Shown: piece by piece, positions 46,673 to 60,082 of the stretch
How the letters are laid out: each line of letters begins with the position of its first letter
Numbering within the stretch: position 1 is the stretch's first letter
Source of the DNA: Druceiella hillmani
Taxonomy: Eukaryota; Arthropoda; Insecta; Lepidoptera; Hepialidae
Assembly (NCBI GenBank): GCA_039881145.1
Contig: JAYKKI010000062.1
Location: 379,501 to 443,500, forward strand
Length of the DNA stretch: 64,000 bases
Direction: 5' to 3'
Translations under genes and position numbers: made by a program
Notes under the pieces: model-generated
The model's input: only the letters and a program-made list of their open reading frames with translations
Database searches by the model: none
Told to the model about the DNA's origin: nothing

Positions 46673-47094
46673 GCGAGTTTGCTAGCGTTACGCGAACGGT
46701 GATTTTTTGAAAATTTGGTAATTTCGTTTCGTTCTTGAACAATTTTATAAATTATTAATTTGTTCAATATATTAAATATTCTATGTTTAAAGTGAATAAA
46801 ATTGTAAATTCATTTTAAAGTTCATATTTTGTGAATTTGAAGTTTTACTTCAGTCGTGTGGTATAAAGCACACTCGTTTTTTTTAAATTTTCAACTAGTA
46901 ACTTAAAGAGTGGCGATTCGTAATGATATTACGAACGATATTATACATCGATATTATTCTTTCGCTGTTCCGTAATATATCAAGCAATGTACTCGTCCAT
47001 AATTTTATATTTTAGAATGTTTCACCAACAATGTCTCACCTGCTATATACTGTTACTGTGACAAGTTAAGTTACTGTCATAATGACAGTTCATT

Positions 47095-49930
47095 CGTAAT
47101 TTTTTTGTGTCGCGTGTAGCAATACGCAAATTGAATGCTTTTATATACGTCTAATAAGCTAATTACATTTTTTTATATTTTAAACCGTGCCCCTATTAAA
47201 TTTGGCAAACGGGAAACGGTGTGAAGTTATCCCAAGTAAAGATTGTTGGAGTAATCTTCACTAAAAGAAGAATAATTTTTCCTACATCTATTTCCTAACT
47301 CTTTTCTTCGCTTTACTTCGCAATACTAGAATCTAATATGTTCATAGATTCAAAATTACTCTAGAATAAGCATATTATACATGTCATTTCCAGATCCTAG
47401 GCTTATTTAAACTTTCTCTGCTCGAGTATGGTGGTGCTCACACCCAATCACATTAAAGTTAATCTATAATACCCTGGTACGCAGTCATGTACACTATGGT
47501 GCATAACACCTTGAGCCTATATTTAAGTTTAATTCCATAATACTAACCCTTTTCATAATGTAGCATTAATGATCATGTGGGTGGAATAAAATATATGATA
47601 CATAAATACAATGTGTTTACATTTTCAGTAAAATTATCGTTATCTACCGAAGAGAATTAGATTTTTTATGCTCCAAGGCTTAATCTTACCTGTATTGAAT
47701 GTAATCTTTTTGACATTTTAAGACTTGCTCCTGCCAAACCACACTGTATGTTAATTACAAAAGTTTCAATCTCTCTCAAATCCAATTTATAAAAATTCTT
47801 CACTCCATCCCGGTGGTTTTCCATTTGACTATGTAAAACGTAAATTTGCGATTTTGGAATCAGATGTGCTTGCACGATCCCTCACACATGCAGTAATGAT
47901 ATAGTCAATGCAAATGTTTGTATAGGCTTCATTGAACGGAGATCCCTATTAATTTCACAACTTCTTTGAGGATTTGCTTTCTTGAGAAGCCTCAGTGATA
48001 TCTTGTGTGTGTTTAGTGTATTATTATATTCCTGTTCAATTGACTACATTATATCGAAAAATCCCCAATCTACGATCGCGGGGTTAGGGAGAGCGATCTG
48101 AATCATTTTATTTTTTAATTCTTTTAAATTTTCTTTCCTTCGTCGATTCAACATTTATAACAAACGCGATATCCAAAATATTTTGGTATCAAAATAGTAT
48201 CGAAGCGGATAGTTTAATTCTTGCACCATAACACAATGAAATTAAACTAGAAAATGAACAATTATACAAGTTTTTAACTGAGCTGACGGAGGCTGAGCAC
48301 GGTGCGCGTATATAGAGCGAGGTTAAGGTTCAGGATGCTTCCAGAAATGTGACCGTAACCTTGTAATTGCGAAATGCACGGAGACTAATGTACCAGATCG
48401 ATATGAAGTGCACAGTCGCTGGCGCCATACTCACATACCATGTCTTATTTTCATAGTATTTCACAGATTTTGGGAGTTCCATATATTTTATATTTATTCT
48501 AAATTTATTCGTTCGTTTAAGAATTTGTTTAAGTTAAAATTTACTTTAAATTAAATTTAAAAGTGTACATATATGTATGTGTGTATTCCAAGTGTATTAT
48601 TAATTGGTAATAGGGACATAGTTCGGAAACCACTCGGCTAATTTTAATGAAAATTTGCACTTTTATCCCTTAGAGATTTGGTCAAGGTCGATTTTAGAAT
48701 CCTCAGTTAATTAACTATATTTATCCAAGTAATATCTCATGTAGAGAGATAAAGTTGTCGAAATTTATATAATAAAGCATAATATTTAATTAAATCTAAC
48801 TAACGTAGAAAAATGAAGGAGTAATGAATATAAAAATCATACGAAATATAAAATTTTCAGACAACATTTTTGTGCTAAATTTAAAAACATGCATATTACA
48901 CCAATCTTAAATATTATTGCACTTTGAAAAGAAATCGTAAAAAACAAAATAACTACTTTTCTTCAGTGAATTTTTTAACGTTACTCTTAAAACTCTCAAC
49001 AATGTGTTTCCACAATTACGTTTTACATCGGAAGTATGAGAGAAATAATCTTATACTTCTCGTTAGTGTGTATCATTTAAAGTAGTAAAATCAGGTTTTC
49101 TGAAATGTAAAAAACTATTTTCCTATCCTAACTAATATTAAAAATGCGAAAGTGAACTGGTAGGTTCATAATTAATTTGTTTTCTCTTTACTCCTCAAGC
49201 ACTTAGCCAATTTTCTAGATATTACATATATTAAACGTATCGGATGAAGATAAAGATAGAGCAGTAACACATTCGTTCCAAAATAAAATGTATTTCGTTT
49301 AATAATTTAAAAAATTATTTCTAATGGAATAATTTTTTAAATTAATAAGATAAATAAGAGCATAAACATAAATATTTATGTAATAATACACCACGGTGAT
49401 ATGTCAGTCTACGGTTACTTATTGCAAGGTATATATTTTTATTTTCCTACTATTACTTTGAATCAATATATAATCAACTCCTTAATAACTACCATTACAC
49501 AGATCAAGTTTTTGGTCAGAATTTTTTTTAATTTGTTAAAATTTTTACGTTTCCCTTGCTATTGAAAAAGTGGAACAAAATGATTTTGTTTATTATCTCC
49601 TTTTTTTAAATATTTTTGAAAAGAAACTATGGAAATCATTATATATAGGCTTTAGTGAACCAAAAATATATTTTTACCACTTTTGTCTCTCTATAGATTT
49701 TTTCGAATTTTATCCAAAACTAGTAGACCGATTGAAATGAAACTTTTATATAATTCCAAAATTAAATTTTGTTTGTCTATTTATTTGTTTGATTGCTTGT
49801 TTAAGCATCAAGTAAAGACTACGTAAACAATTTAACTTAAACATTTACCGTGATAATGTCTAATGTACATCTTAGATCTTAAATTTATTTTTATAAAATA
49901 TTATCTAACGAAGTTGAAATTCAGTTTTTT
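47095..49930 (+). repeat. segmental duplication, copy B block 1
   Basis: Partner of 13120-15505. Within it, 47400-48190 has no clear match in copy A. That insert holds a 69-codon minus-strand frame (47666-47875) without a recognised domain, and a plus-strand LLEYGGAHTQSH word (47415) faintly like the RSxLEYGSxxWSP segment of Jockey-type elements. After 49930 copy B passes within about 110 bp into block 2, whereas copy A has 22 kb there. Confidence 0.8.
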
Positions 49931-50039
49931 TTTCTAATTTATATAACGTGTTAAAAAAGAATCGAAAAGTGTTATTTTGTAATATACATTTTATAAACTC
50001 ATCCGCTTAAAAAAAACTTAAACATTTAGCAATTACAAA

Positions 50040-53000
50040 ACAGCATTTTTTTGTTCTCCTGAAAAATCACTTCGAGCTACACGCCATTTGAATGGAAGGC
50101 TGTTATGTAGTAATGGTAGAAATTATGAAATTTGTATAATTTTTTGCATTCTTTGATAATATAAAATTCTTTTAAGCTATGTCACTGAACAGTCGAACAC
50201 TAGATATTGAAAAAAAAAGGAAATAAATGATTTAAATCTTATAGAACCTTTCGCTTTTCCTTAAATTAATGAATATATAATAATATACTATGGGAGAAAA
50301 ATACCCAAAGAAATGTTTATAAATAAACACCAAGTGACATATATATATCTTAAGTGGATAATTCTCTTATTTATGAATTATGTCATTTTGGAACTTAGAA
50401 TAATAACTTTAATAGGATCAAAAAGAAATTTCGTTGGCTATTAAATTATTACACATATTTACGTCTGTTTAATCAAAAATTTATAAATTGATAAATTTTA
50501 TATATCCAACTTTTTGAAATAATTTTAAGGACGTTCTCATAAACGCAAAGTTTGATGTCATAAAACACCACGCACGTGAAAACATCGGTATTGTCATGGC
50601 TATGAGAGAAAATTAGGCATTGCTTCAATCCGTTCTAAGCCAAAATAACATATGGTTAATATTAAATATACTTCTACACTCCCTAAGTATTCATCACTAT
50701 CCTTAAAGTGATGTGACGTCGACATAACCTTACACTAATTTAATGTATTTCTACGTAATGACATTCAGTTTCTGATAGCAATTTAAGCTAAAAACTATAA
50801 AAGAAACGTACAACAAAGTAACGGAGTGCACGATTTAGTCGAAAATTTAAACTTTAATGTCGCATTGCCACTATTATCTAATCGTAACCATAAGCAAATT
50901 TTTTCGAACTACATTTCAAAGATAAAAATGAAATAAATAATTTTATCATTTTCAATAAAATTATTGATAGCTGAGATGAGCTTTTTATATACACTCTCGT
51001 TTATTTTCAAAAACCTTAACCGTTTCTAGAATTACAATATAAAGAGTATATTGCATTTTCAGGTAAGAGATATAATAGCACATTTAACTGCAGCTTTCAG
51101 ACCCAAGTCGATGAAATACAGCATAAGTTTGACTACTTCTATATAATACAAAAGTCACTTCGTTTACGGTACAACCTACACGTCCTTTAATACAATATTC
51201 AGAAATAAAATGGGGTTAAGTTTTCCACTTAACTTAGAATACAATCCACACACGGAACGTAGAATACGTTCCGTAGAATCACTTTCAATTCCGGTACGTA
51301 TAAAGTTAATTCATTTTAAGTAATATATTTAAGAGCATGTTTTAAATGAGAGAAACTTAATTGTCGATTGCTTATGTATTCGTTACACCTTGAAATTTAA
51401 GCTGTTCCCCTCACACAACTTGATTTCTACACGCAAAATAATTGTGTTTACTGTATACTGTGTGTAAATAAAAGTTTTTTCGTGCAAAAATTTAAATTCT
51501 CTTTTCATGAACTTCCCTCATATATCGCATCTATTTGCAAAATTGTATCCGTATAGGTCTGAAACTACAGAAACTGTGAGGGTGTGAGGGACACAGATGA
51601 ACAGGCAGACGAGCAGATGGATATGATAATATTTTAAGAACTCCGTTTTTTCATTTTTCATATTGGGGTACGCAGAAAGACGGAGAGACATCATTTTGAT
51701 TCCATAATTTGTTTTAAATTTTAATACAAAACTTTAATGGATATTATTTATGCTTCTTGTTGCTGTTACTCTCTTCACCTAATTTCACTGGCATCAACGA
51801 CAAAAACTTTGAGTTATAGATTTTTAAACACGTTACTTTTACAGATGAAAAAAATTAAACGATAAATTTTCTTTAATGTATTGGTAATAAGTCTAGAAAA
51901 TATCGCACCTAATTTCATGATTAGGAGTACTTAACAATCGTTATTGCAATTATAAAATTTATAACTCGTGAAAGTTGCTAGAGTCGAGTATGCAGCACAC
52001 AAAAATAAATTATAGTAATAAACGTTTTGCGACGAGTTGTCAATAAAAACGTTTGAAAATATCCGAATGATATGTTAGATGTAAACTTGAAACGAATTGT
52101 AAATTATTTTATTAAAAAATTAACCAGAAATCATTGGAGTGAAACCCAAGTGCAATAAATAGATATAAAATCTCCTTCAAAATGCATGAAACAATATAAA
52201 AAGATTATTCGATTGAATATTCAACAGATTGTGGATACCGTGTATATAAGCAGTTCAACTGAAAATATGTCTGTATGAGAAAGATATTCCCCTAAAGTAT
52301 AGTTCTCTACAAATGACTTAAGTTAAATTCTATGAAAAATATATGGACATCTTACATCTCTTAGATAACCTAGTAACGTAAAAGTTATAACATCGAGTAC
52401 TCGATATATTTCTGTAGTTATAACAAAAAAGTGTTGTATGGTTTTAAATACTGCTGTCTCGAAGAAGCTTTCTATGCATGGTGAATGTAACATTTCTATC
52501 ACCGTTAAAGCTACGGATTTATTCAGTTTATTTAGTTTTATCATTTGGAGTATCATATTATGCGCCATAAGTACGAGAAGTTTAAAGTTACGTAGTATTT
52601 ATATTAAATTATTATGGACGCTAATATAATTTTTCGGTTAAATTATTATAGACGCTAAAATAATTTTTCGGTTTTTATATATAAATATAAATACATATTT
52701 CATTACACATATTACTAGACATATTCAATTTTAATTCAAAATAGCTTTTTTAATAATACATCACTTGATGAACGCAATGAGAAAAACTGTTTTATTTACA
52801 AGTAATGCGGTATGACGTATTCTCAAATAATTCTACCGTATCTTCCTGTGAAATTTTATAAGAATCGGTCTTAAATCTTAAAAGCTGTTTGTTTGTAGAA
52901 TCGGTCTTAAATTGTACCTCATGACACAAGAATTTGTGTAAACGACTTATATGAAATTATGAATACCGAACCTCTATAATTTTGCTATGTTTAATTATCC

Positions 53001-53930
53001 GTCTCTATATCATCATATCACAACGCATTCGAATTAAGAGATATTGTAATCAAATTTAACTAAGTGGTATGGTTGAGTTGTTTGAATAAATGCAAATAAA
53101 AAATTATATTTTTTTTATTCTTTCCATACATCAAACACGGCGATGATCATAGTTTTATCTCACGTATCCTTTAAAAAGAATTTTAAAATGAAATCGGAAA
53201 CATTTATTAATATATTCAGATAGGTACTCGTATCTCCTGTGTGAGGTATGTGTCTACAAACATTTACCAGCATCCTCTTTAATATTTTCCTCTCCCTCCA
53301 TAATTTTAACCACGTATATAAAACATTTAAAAAGTCAGAAAAAATACATAATTGAAGCAAAATTACTTACATTTGTAATCTAAATATCTATAAGCGACCA
53401 AGTTATCTGTATTACTTGTGTAAAGGTGTATGTAAGCAACAAATATATATATGTAGTAAAAAATAAGCAAGTTAGATAAAAATAGACAACATTTTCATCA
53501 AAAGCAGACATTCTCTGATTCACACTATTAATATGTAAAATTCACAACGTAACGCTAAATCGATGAACTTAGTATTACATAAAATAAAAACAAGGTTAAA
53601 CTATTTCACATCAATAGCAGCAATGTTATTTGAGATATAACAAGAAAAAATTATCACTGGAATCTGAATTCTCTCAAATAACGCAATATTCAACTCACCC
53701 GGCTTCTTTTTTTTCTCAGTTCTGACCGTAATATATTTTTATATATCCAGATATAAATAATATTTTCATTGGTTTACTTAACGACTGATACCTGTTAACT
53801 AATCTAACATTCAAATTCAACATATTATTAGATCATTGAACTTATCGGATATCAGCTAAGATACTTTATTAAATCATATCCACCGTTAATTCAAATATTT
53901 ACGCAGATATACCACAATTTACATTTCACA
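50040..53930 (+). repeat. segmental duplication, copy B block 2
   Basis: Partner of 37540-40530. Copy-B-only details include a 23-nt hairpin ACGGAACGTA-GAA-TACGTTCCGT at 51252-51274, a dispersed-repeat-like stretch at 51540-51690 (CAGGCAGACGAGCAGATGG), and the 34-bp tandem pair at 52604-52671. Confidence 0.85.
52604..52671 (+). repeat. 34-bp tandem repeat, two units
   Basis: TTAAATTATTATGGACGCTA... at 52604-52637 is followed directly by TTAAATTATTATAGACGCTA... at 52638-52671. The units differ at two positions, so this is a fairly recent local duplication. Confidence 0.95.
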
Positions 53931-56164
53931 AATTTAGCGAGACTGTATGGAGGTTTAATAAGCAGTTTATTAACAATTTAATTCATATTAGAGTGTTGTA
54001 AAACTTAGTTCAACCACAGCTTAATTTACTGTTTCGGTTTAAAGGGTTATATGAAGTTTATTAATTTTATATTTGCGTGAATGACGTCATATTTTTGTTG
54101 TGCTGGTATAACGAACATTTAATTACGTAAGAGATTCTACTCCTGACTCATTATTAAGTTTATCGAAAGTACAACGGTTTAATTTAGATGTTTTGCTGTT
54201 TAAGAGTGAAAGAAAGAAATATTTTAAGATATTTAAACGATATTTGCATTTAAATTAAAATAATGTTTAGTTTTGTATTTGCTGAGGTTTGATAAACAAT
54301 TAGCCTATCCGCGACAATATAAATTTGTCATACTTAATTTTACTTGGAAAAAAACAATGTTATGAACCTTCAGTTTTCAAGTTTTCTCCAGTTCGTTAGT
54401 AGTACTGACTTAATTCAAATAAAGTAGAATAATAATATGAAGTGGGATACCAAAATTATGGAAAATAGCTAAAAATTTTTTCAAATCTATTTATTTTCGT
54501 TTTTTTCGTTTTTAGTAAACGAAAGAGTTTTATTAGGAATCGAAATAGGAAGGGTCCAAATGTGACCATTTTTTATGGCAAGGCTCTTTATCTGCAAGTT
54601 TATTTCTAACTTTGAAACAAAATCCAATAGAGATTTTGAAAAATAATGTGAAAAAGTTGGTTGTATTTAAAATTAACTTCAATTAGATTCTAATAAGACA
54701 CCCGTATATGTAAATACATACAAAATTACAGTCCTTAGATCTATTTTTATACAAGTTTACCTTCATAACTCATACACCTTGAGACGCTTAGAAGTTTGAA
54801 TCAATGGTGTAAATATCCTCTATTGAAACAATACATTAGTTGCTAAATTTCAAGTAATTCAAATTTTTTATAAAAGTTTTTCAGTTATCGCGATCTACTA
54901 CGATGTACATTAAAATATAAGGAAAAAATAAATTGTATGTAGACGCAATGTTTCATAATCTAAAGACATATGTACACATTGTACCAAAAAATATGTAAAG
55001 TTAAATCATGCAAGTCTAAATTAGTATTAGTGCGAACTAGACAACTACTTGGAAGGTTTTATTTTAAATACAAACTGTTCTAAGACGAAAAGTATCACTG
55101 TAACTTTGATTATGATTTAATCATGTACTAATATAATATCATATCCAACATGCATTTAAATAAAATACCAACACCGCCACAAGATAAGCCATGCAATGTT
55201 TAAACGTGTATTAAAATCCTTGATTAAACATAGCTGAGCAGAAATGGGCTTGCCATTTGCTGCACTGAATATTCCATCAGTGTTATTTTAATCTCTATAA
55301 GAATAGATTCGGGGAATAAGAATATTTGGTGACTCTAAAAAGCCCTTAGAACTATAATCTAGTAAGGGGCCATTTTCAGATTTCACCGAAAATTGTAAAT
55401 CAGTTTGACATATAAAATATGGAAAAATTTAATGGTTGTCATTTTAATTTTTTTCTTCTTTCGATATTTAAAATAAGGCATTAAAAGTCATCGTTACATC
55501 ACTTTACTATTGAATTAACTTTTTAGATATTACATATATTTATTATTTGTCTTAAAGATATGCCAGCAAAATATTTACAGGGTGAGAAATATTGTTATTT
55601 CAATTGCTTAAAAGAAATACAACGCACGCTCTTATTATTATATGCGCCTAATATAGGGGAAATTTCGAAGTGCGAGATGTAATCTTATATAACAAGCTTT
55701 TGAAGATGTTATTTGAAGTATATGACAATTATACAATTAAATTATGACCGTAATAATATTATTTCTAATTATAGTATCGTTATCCATTATTTAAAAAGCA
55801 ATTTTGAACTATTTTCAGTTATAGAAAAATCTTTATAATGTGGGAGAAAATTTAATTAGGATCGGATGAGTATTACACAATTTTCCATTTTACCATCGCA
55901 ATTTATAAAATTAGTGTTTTAAGAATTATCTTAACTGATCGAAATAAAATTAAAGATTTATGGTTTTGAACATTTAATGATTTTTGGGGTAAGTTTTAAT
56001 TCTGAAAATTTTATGTGTGTCATGCCATAAATTTATTTACACCATAACACTAAATGAGTGAAATAAAACTCACCCTTTGGATGTGACACTAAATGAAAAA
56101 TATTCTAGATGCAAGGGTTTTCCTCCTTTAATTTTTGATTACCTGGAAAAATAATGTGGCACGG
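53931..56164. other. 2.2-kb sequence present only in copy B
   Basis: Copy A passes from its 53925 equivalent (40525) to its 56170 equivalent (40548) within about 25 bp, so this block was inserted in B or deleted from A. I saw no terminal repeats, target duplication or coding motif; 54350-54430 and 55610-55680 are slightly more complex than the rest. Confidence 0.6.
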
Positions 56165-58801
56165 GTAAAACTCGCACCATGAAAGATGGATATATATTTA
56201 GACATTTATAAACAATCAAGGATGTTTATTATTTCTGAGAAACTATTTATAATTATTGATTTTACACAAGGTAAATATTTTACCAATCGCATCTTTCATA
56301 GGCGTTAAAACATGGTTCGTATTTAAAAAAAATTAAGATCTAAGGTAATCGATATAGTTTTCTTACAAATTTTGTGCAAGGTTTAAAATCCCGTTTTTTC
56401 TATCTCATCATAATTTTAGGTTAAATTGTTTTGGAAATAATGTAGAGGATGGAAAGGAAACTTATTTTTTTGCGTATGCCAAGGGAGATCAATAATTTTA
56501 CTGCATATTTTCAATAGATCTCTGAAGATATACAACCTATAACTAAGGCACAAAATATTTTCGAAGCACTTGTTGGCCCTTGCAAACCCATTAACACTTT
56601 ATATACAATTAAAAAAAATGCCAGTATTTATTTCACTTACCTTCCCTAAAATTTCCCTTCAAATATTTTTAGGTATCGGCCATTAGGATACGTATAGTTA
56701 ATATATATTATTGCTCTGCAAAATTTCAGGTTTCTATAACAAGTGGTTTCTGAATAAAACTGTGACTGACATAGAGATTTGCGATTTATCTTATAAGGCT
56801 TCCGTTTTTCTTATTGAGGTAGGTAATGTTACCTAAAACGAACGGAAACGCATAATGAATATTCCATAACTCGTGACCTATATATCAAGCGAACTTTCTA
56901 ATGCAACCCAACAGTGAAAAACCTAACACGTATCTAAATATAAAAGTCTCGTTGAGGACGGGGTTCAAATTTTTCCGTTGAACTTTCGGCTGAAACTTTT
57001 TCTTCCGATCAGGTAAAAGAAAAACTTTTATCTAAGGATCGCTGCTACCGAATACGTCCTTTATGCAAATTACATTTGAGATTTGGCACATATTATATTT
57101 CATTATGGCCCTCATAAAAAGCTTAAAAAGGGATAAGAATAGTAAATTTTACGCTTTATATTGTCTAAACTTTCCAGGTGCGGTGCAAATTTATGTTATT
57201 GTATTTAAAGAAGTTATTAGGTACGTATCGTAAATAGTTTACGACTGGATATTTCTGTATAAAATTATTTGATCTTTCTAAATAAATTTAACCGTGTCTG
57301 TAATTGCAATTAAAGCTGAAAGTTTAACAAAATTTTTCGTTATTTTTAAAATTGGAAAAATTATAAGAATTTCTTTTTAAAAATTAATAATCTGTACTCA
57401 GTAAAATATAAAAAAAATATTGAATATATTTGTAACTGTGGTCATTTAAATATATTACGACAAAAGTAACAGGAAAACTTATGAATATCCGAAAAGTTTT
57501 TAAATTTTTTTGGAATAAATATTCTACCTGTTTTCGCACCCAGAATACTTTAATAAATAAAGAAGTTTAAAATTAGTGAAGAGACTCTTAACAAAATAAC
57601 AACTAAAAGAAAATTTTTGTCTGTCAGTTAAAACTTACACATAAAGAATTTATTATTTTAAACCTCTTTTTCTTAAGTTGAAAACTTTTAATGTACGGAG
57701 ATTAAAATAATTTTGTTATAATTTGAAATATTAATCGGTAAATATGACTTCCTTTTGCCTCTTCTATTTTCATAATAACATACGCTGAGTTTGTTATTTT
57801 ATATCATTAATTTCTTGCCTAATTTTCGTTTTAAAATGGTATTGAAATTATTACTTTTTTTTAGCTAATTTAAAAGCTATCATATTCCCATCAAACTCGT
57901 ATTAATAATGCTTATTTCTAAGATACAATTTGAATAGACCTTACCTTGAAAACAAGACCCTCTATCTCCTGACCATAACGAAGAGCAAAATGTAGTTTGC
58001 CACAGAACTCGAAGTCTACACTGTCCGTCGATCACTGACGAACCAATTCATTCTTGTACAACTTCGGCTGAAACTTGTTTGATCTTGTTATTTTATTCAT
58101 TTATAGTATATCCAAGTACTATATGTATTTTACTACTTCGTATATACGTATTTAACCAAGAATTTCAAGCAATAAAAGAGCTATTAATGTCCTTACAATT
58201 GCATTTGAATAATTGTCGTGGCAAATATAACTTTCAGATAATTTTAAACAAGTGATAACGTGATTAAAAGTGGATTTACGCAGTGACATTATAGTATTGG
58301 TCGTATGAATTAAATAAATCCACGTATATTATTTTTATGTTTCTTCCCTTGGAAAAACCCAGTGTAAAATACACACTTCCCTTGACATAGCGTATCTACT
58401 CTTTGATGTCATTAAATGATGTCTTTGATGTCATCATGTAAATTCAATGAAGATGAAATAACGATTGAACTAAATTATTAAGACCTTATGACACAAAAGA
58501 ATTCTGTATTTAACCAGCATCAAACAAGAAGATTTTTAATTCCACTGTATTTTTAATGTATATTACTTCATATATCTGGTATATTAAAAACCGATTTGGA
58601 TGAGCTTTTTTATTTAGAAAGACGTACCTCCCTTGTAGTCCCACGAAAAAGGGTGCTAAATGAAATTTTGCATTCATCTGTGTTTGTGTAGTTTTGTGTG
58701 TACTTATGACTGTTTGCCTGTATATATACGTATATAAGTTAGTTTACTCGTAAAGACTGAAGTGCTAGACCTATTTTTATAAACACTATCATAATTCAAA
58801 G

Positions 58802-58869
<68 letters not shown>

Positions 58870-59535
58870 TTCATACTTTTAGGTAAGATAGTTTGAAAGA
58901 TATTGGTAAACATCTAAACAAAAGACATATTAAACAATACATCCAGCTTCCAAAGTGATGAAGTTAAATTTATGGAGAAAACAGGATTACTACAATGTTT
59001 TGCCAGATAATTATGTTGATGACTATAAATTTTGTAATTTTCAATGTAATCATATTTTTACGTTTGTGAAAGATTACTAGGCAATACATATATACGGTTA
59101 AAAAAATATTTTAATATCTTTAAATAATATAATAGAAATGCTATATATTTTTAAATGTTTTTATGTACATAAATACTTACAGAACTCTCGTAGTGACGTT
59201 TCTAGTCATACTGCACATGCTTAATTTAAAACGCATTTTATTTAGTAACCTGCCTAACATATAGCATGGACACGATAAGTAAGCCAAACATTCCTCTAGT
59301 ATATTAAAATATGCACATGGTACTAGACGTACAGCATCATATTAGACGAATTATGAAGTAATAATATAATAAGTAGGGATTTTATATCAGTGAAAAATAA
59401 ATAAAAAATTAAATAAAAGTACACTTGCTCACTTGATGGCACGTGGAAAGACCCTTCATATCATAATTTAGCTTCAAGGTGAACTCGTGAACGTCGCGAA
59501 CGTAAAACATGCCAAGTGACAATTTAATACGCACT
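56165..59535 (+). repeat. segmental duplication, copy B block 3
   Basis: Partner of 40545-43515. It contains the empty site for the hammerhead-family insertion near 58445-58480 and a long TA tract that copy A lacks at that position. Confidence 0.85.
58804..58861. repeat. (TA)n microsatellite
   Basis: 58 bp of uninterrupted TA inside copy B. In copy A the corresponding place (about 43070) reads CATAATTATCATAATGTCA with no tract, so the tract arose after duplication. Confidence 0.95.
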
Positions 59536-59564
59536 ACGTCAATTCATTATACCTAGTTTTTTCC

Positions 59565-59875
59565 AAAATCAAATTATGAGTTTTAGGATGGAGGCTACGA
59601 TGGAACATCGTACCCTGTTAGAATAATTACTTGCTTTAGGTTGTATCAGAAGAGTGGATAGTAAATATTTTCGAATATTACAAACACCGTTTCATTTGAA
59701 ATCAACTTGCAGTCGAAATGGTTTTAACAGCATTTAGTAATCGCATGTGTTTGCTACTCGTCTTTCCCCTTCTGTCGGTCGTTCTAAAATAATGTTGCGG
59801 TACAATTAATGGTGGCACTTTTCTTCTGACTTTAGTTCTATTTTCGCTTACTACATTCAACCTTACAACTCGTTT
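59565..59875 (+). repeat. segmental duplication, copy B block 4, with reverse transcriptase remnant
   Basis: Partner of 44605-45224. The first 200 bp match well (AATAATTACTTGCTT, GTATCAGAAGAGT), but the 0.3 kb coding for the polymerase segment up to motif A is deleted; only the part encoding NNV/AxxLMVA after motif A survives (59788-59850). The 60-codon minus-strand frame at 59702-59884 is a shadow across this region. Confidence 0.75.
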
Positions 59876-59924
59876 TTCCAACACAAAAGTTTAGGCCAGG
59901 AAATTAACGTTAGCCTCATTGTAA

Positions 59925-60082
59925 ATGAAGGTAATAACTAAAATTTTTCTATTTCTCCTAATGGTACCATTAGTTGTGAGTACATTGACACACCATTCTC
60001 ACAATCCCGACTTTTCGTTTTATAAATCTAGGATTTTGTTCATGGAAGTGACTCACTTATTCTTGTTACATTCTGTAGTAAA
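59925..60082 (+). CDS. possible signal-peptide-encoding first exon (hypothetical)
   Basis: The frame starts MKVITKIFLFLLMVPLVVST: a charged N-terminus, a hydrophobic core of about 12 residues and small residues before a plausible cleavage point, the pattern of a eukaryotic secretion signal. GTGAGTAC at 59974-59981 would serve as a strong 5' splice site after codon 17. It lies just beyond the end of duplication copy B and runs into a TA tract downstream. There is no supporting second exon, promoter or homology, and the start context is unremarkable, so chance is quite possible. Confidence 0.2.

Larger units (their letters stand above)
46245..46870. mobile_element. possible non-autonomous element with (TA)n core
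   Basis: TGAAGTAAAA at 46250-46259 and its reverse complement TTTTACTTCA at 46843-46852 could be terminal inverted repeats of a roughly 0.6-kb unit. Inside lie a GC-richer left part (GAGCGTTACAAAAAGTGTGA, CGAAGCGAACGGAAG), a doubled GAGAGAG/CTCTCTT module and a TA tract. There is no coding frame. Ten matching bases is weak, so the boundaries are tentative. Confidence 0.35.

Noticed and set aside
47400..47480. LLEYGGAHTQ word resembling a Jockey-type C-terminal segment
   Set aside because: Only a few residues match and no neighbouring motif supports it.
51252..51274. Hairpin ACGGAACGTA-GAA-TACGTTCCGT as a terminator or regulatory site
   Set aside because: Short, lies in non-coding duplicated DNA, is absent from copy A, and is compatible with chance or a small template switch.
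59702..59884. 60-codon minus-strand frame with basic composition
   Set aside because: It runs antisense across a reverse transcriptase remnant that is aligned with copy A; the frame is not conserved in copy A.
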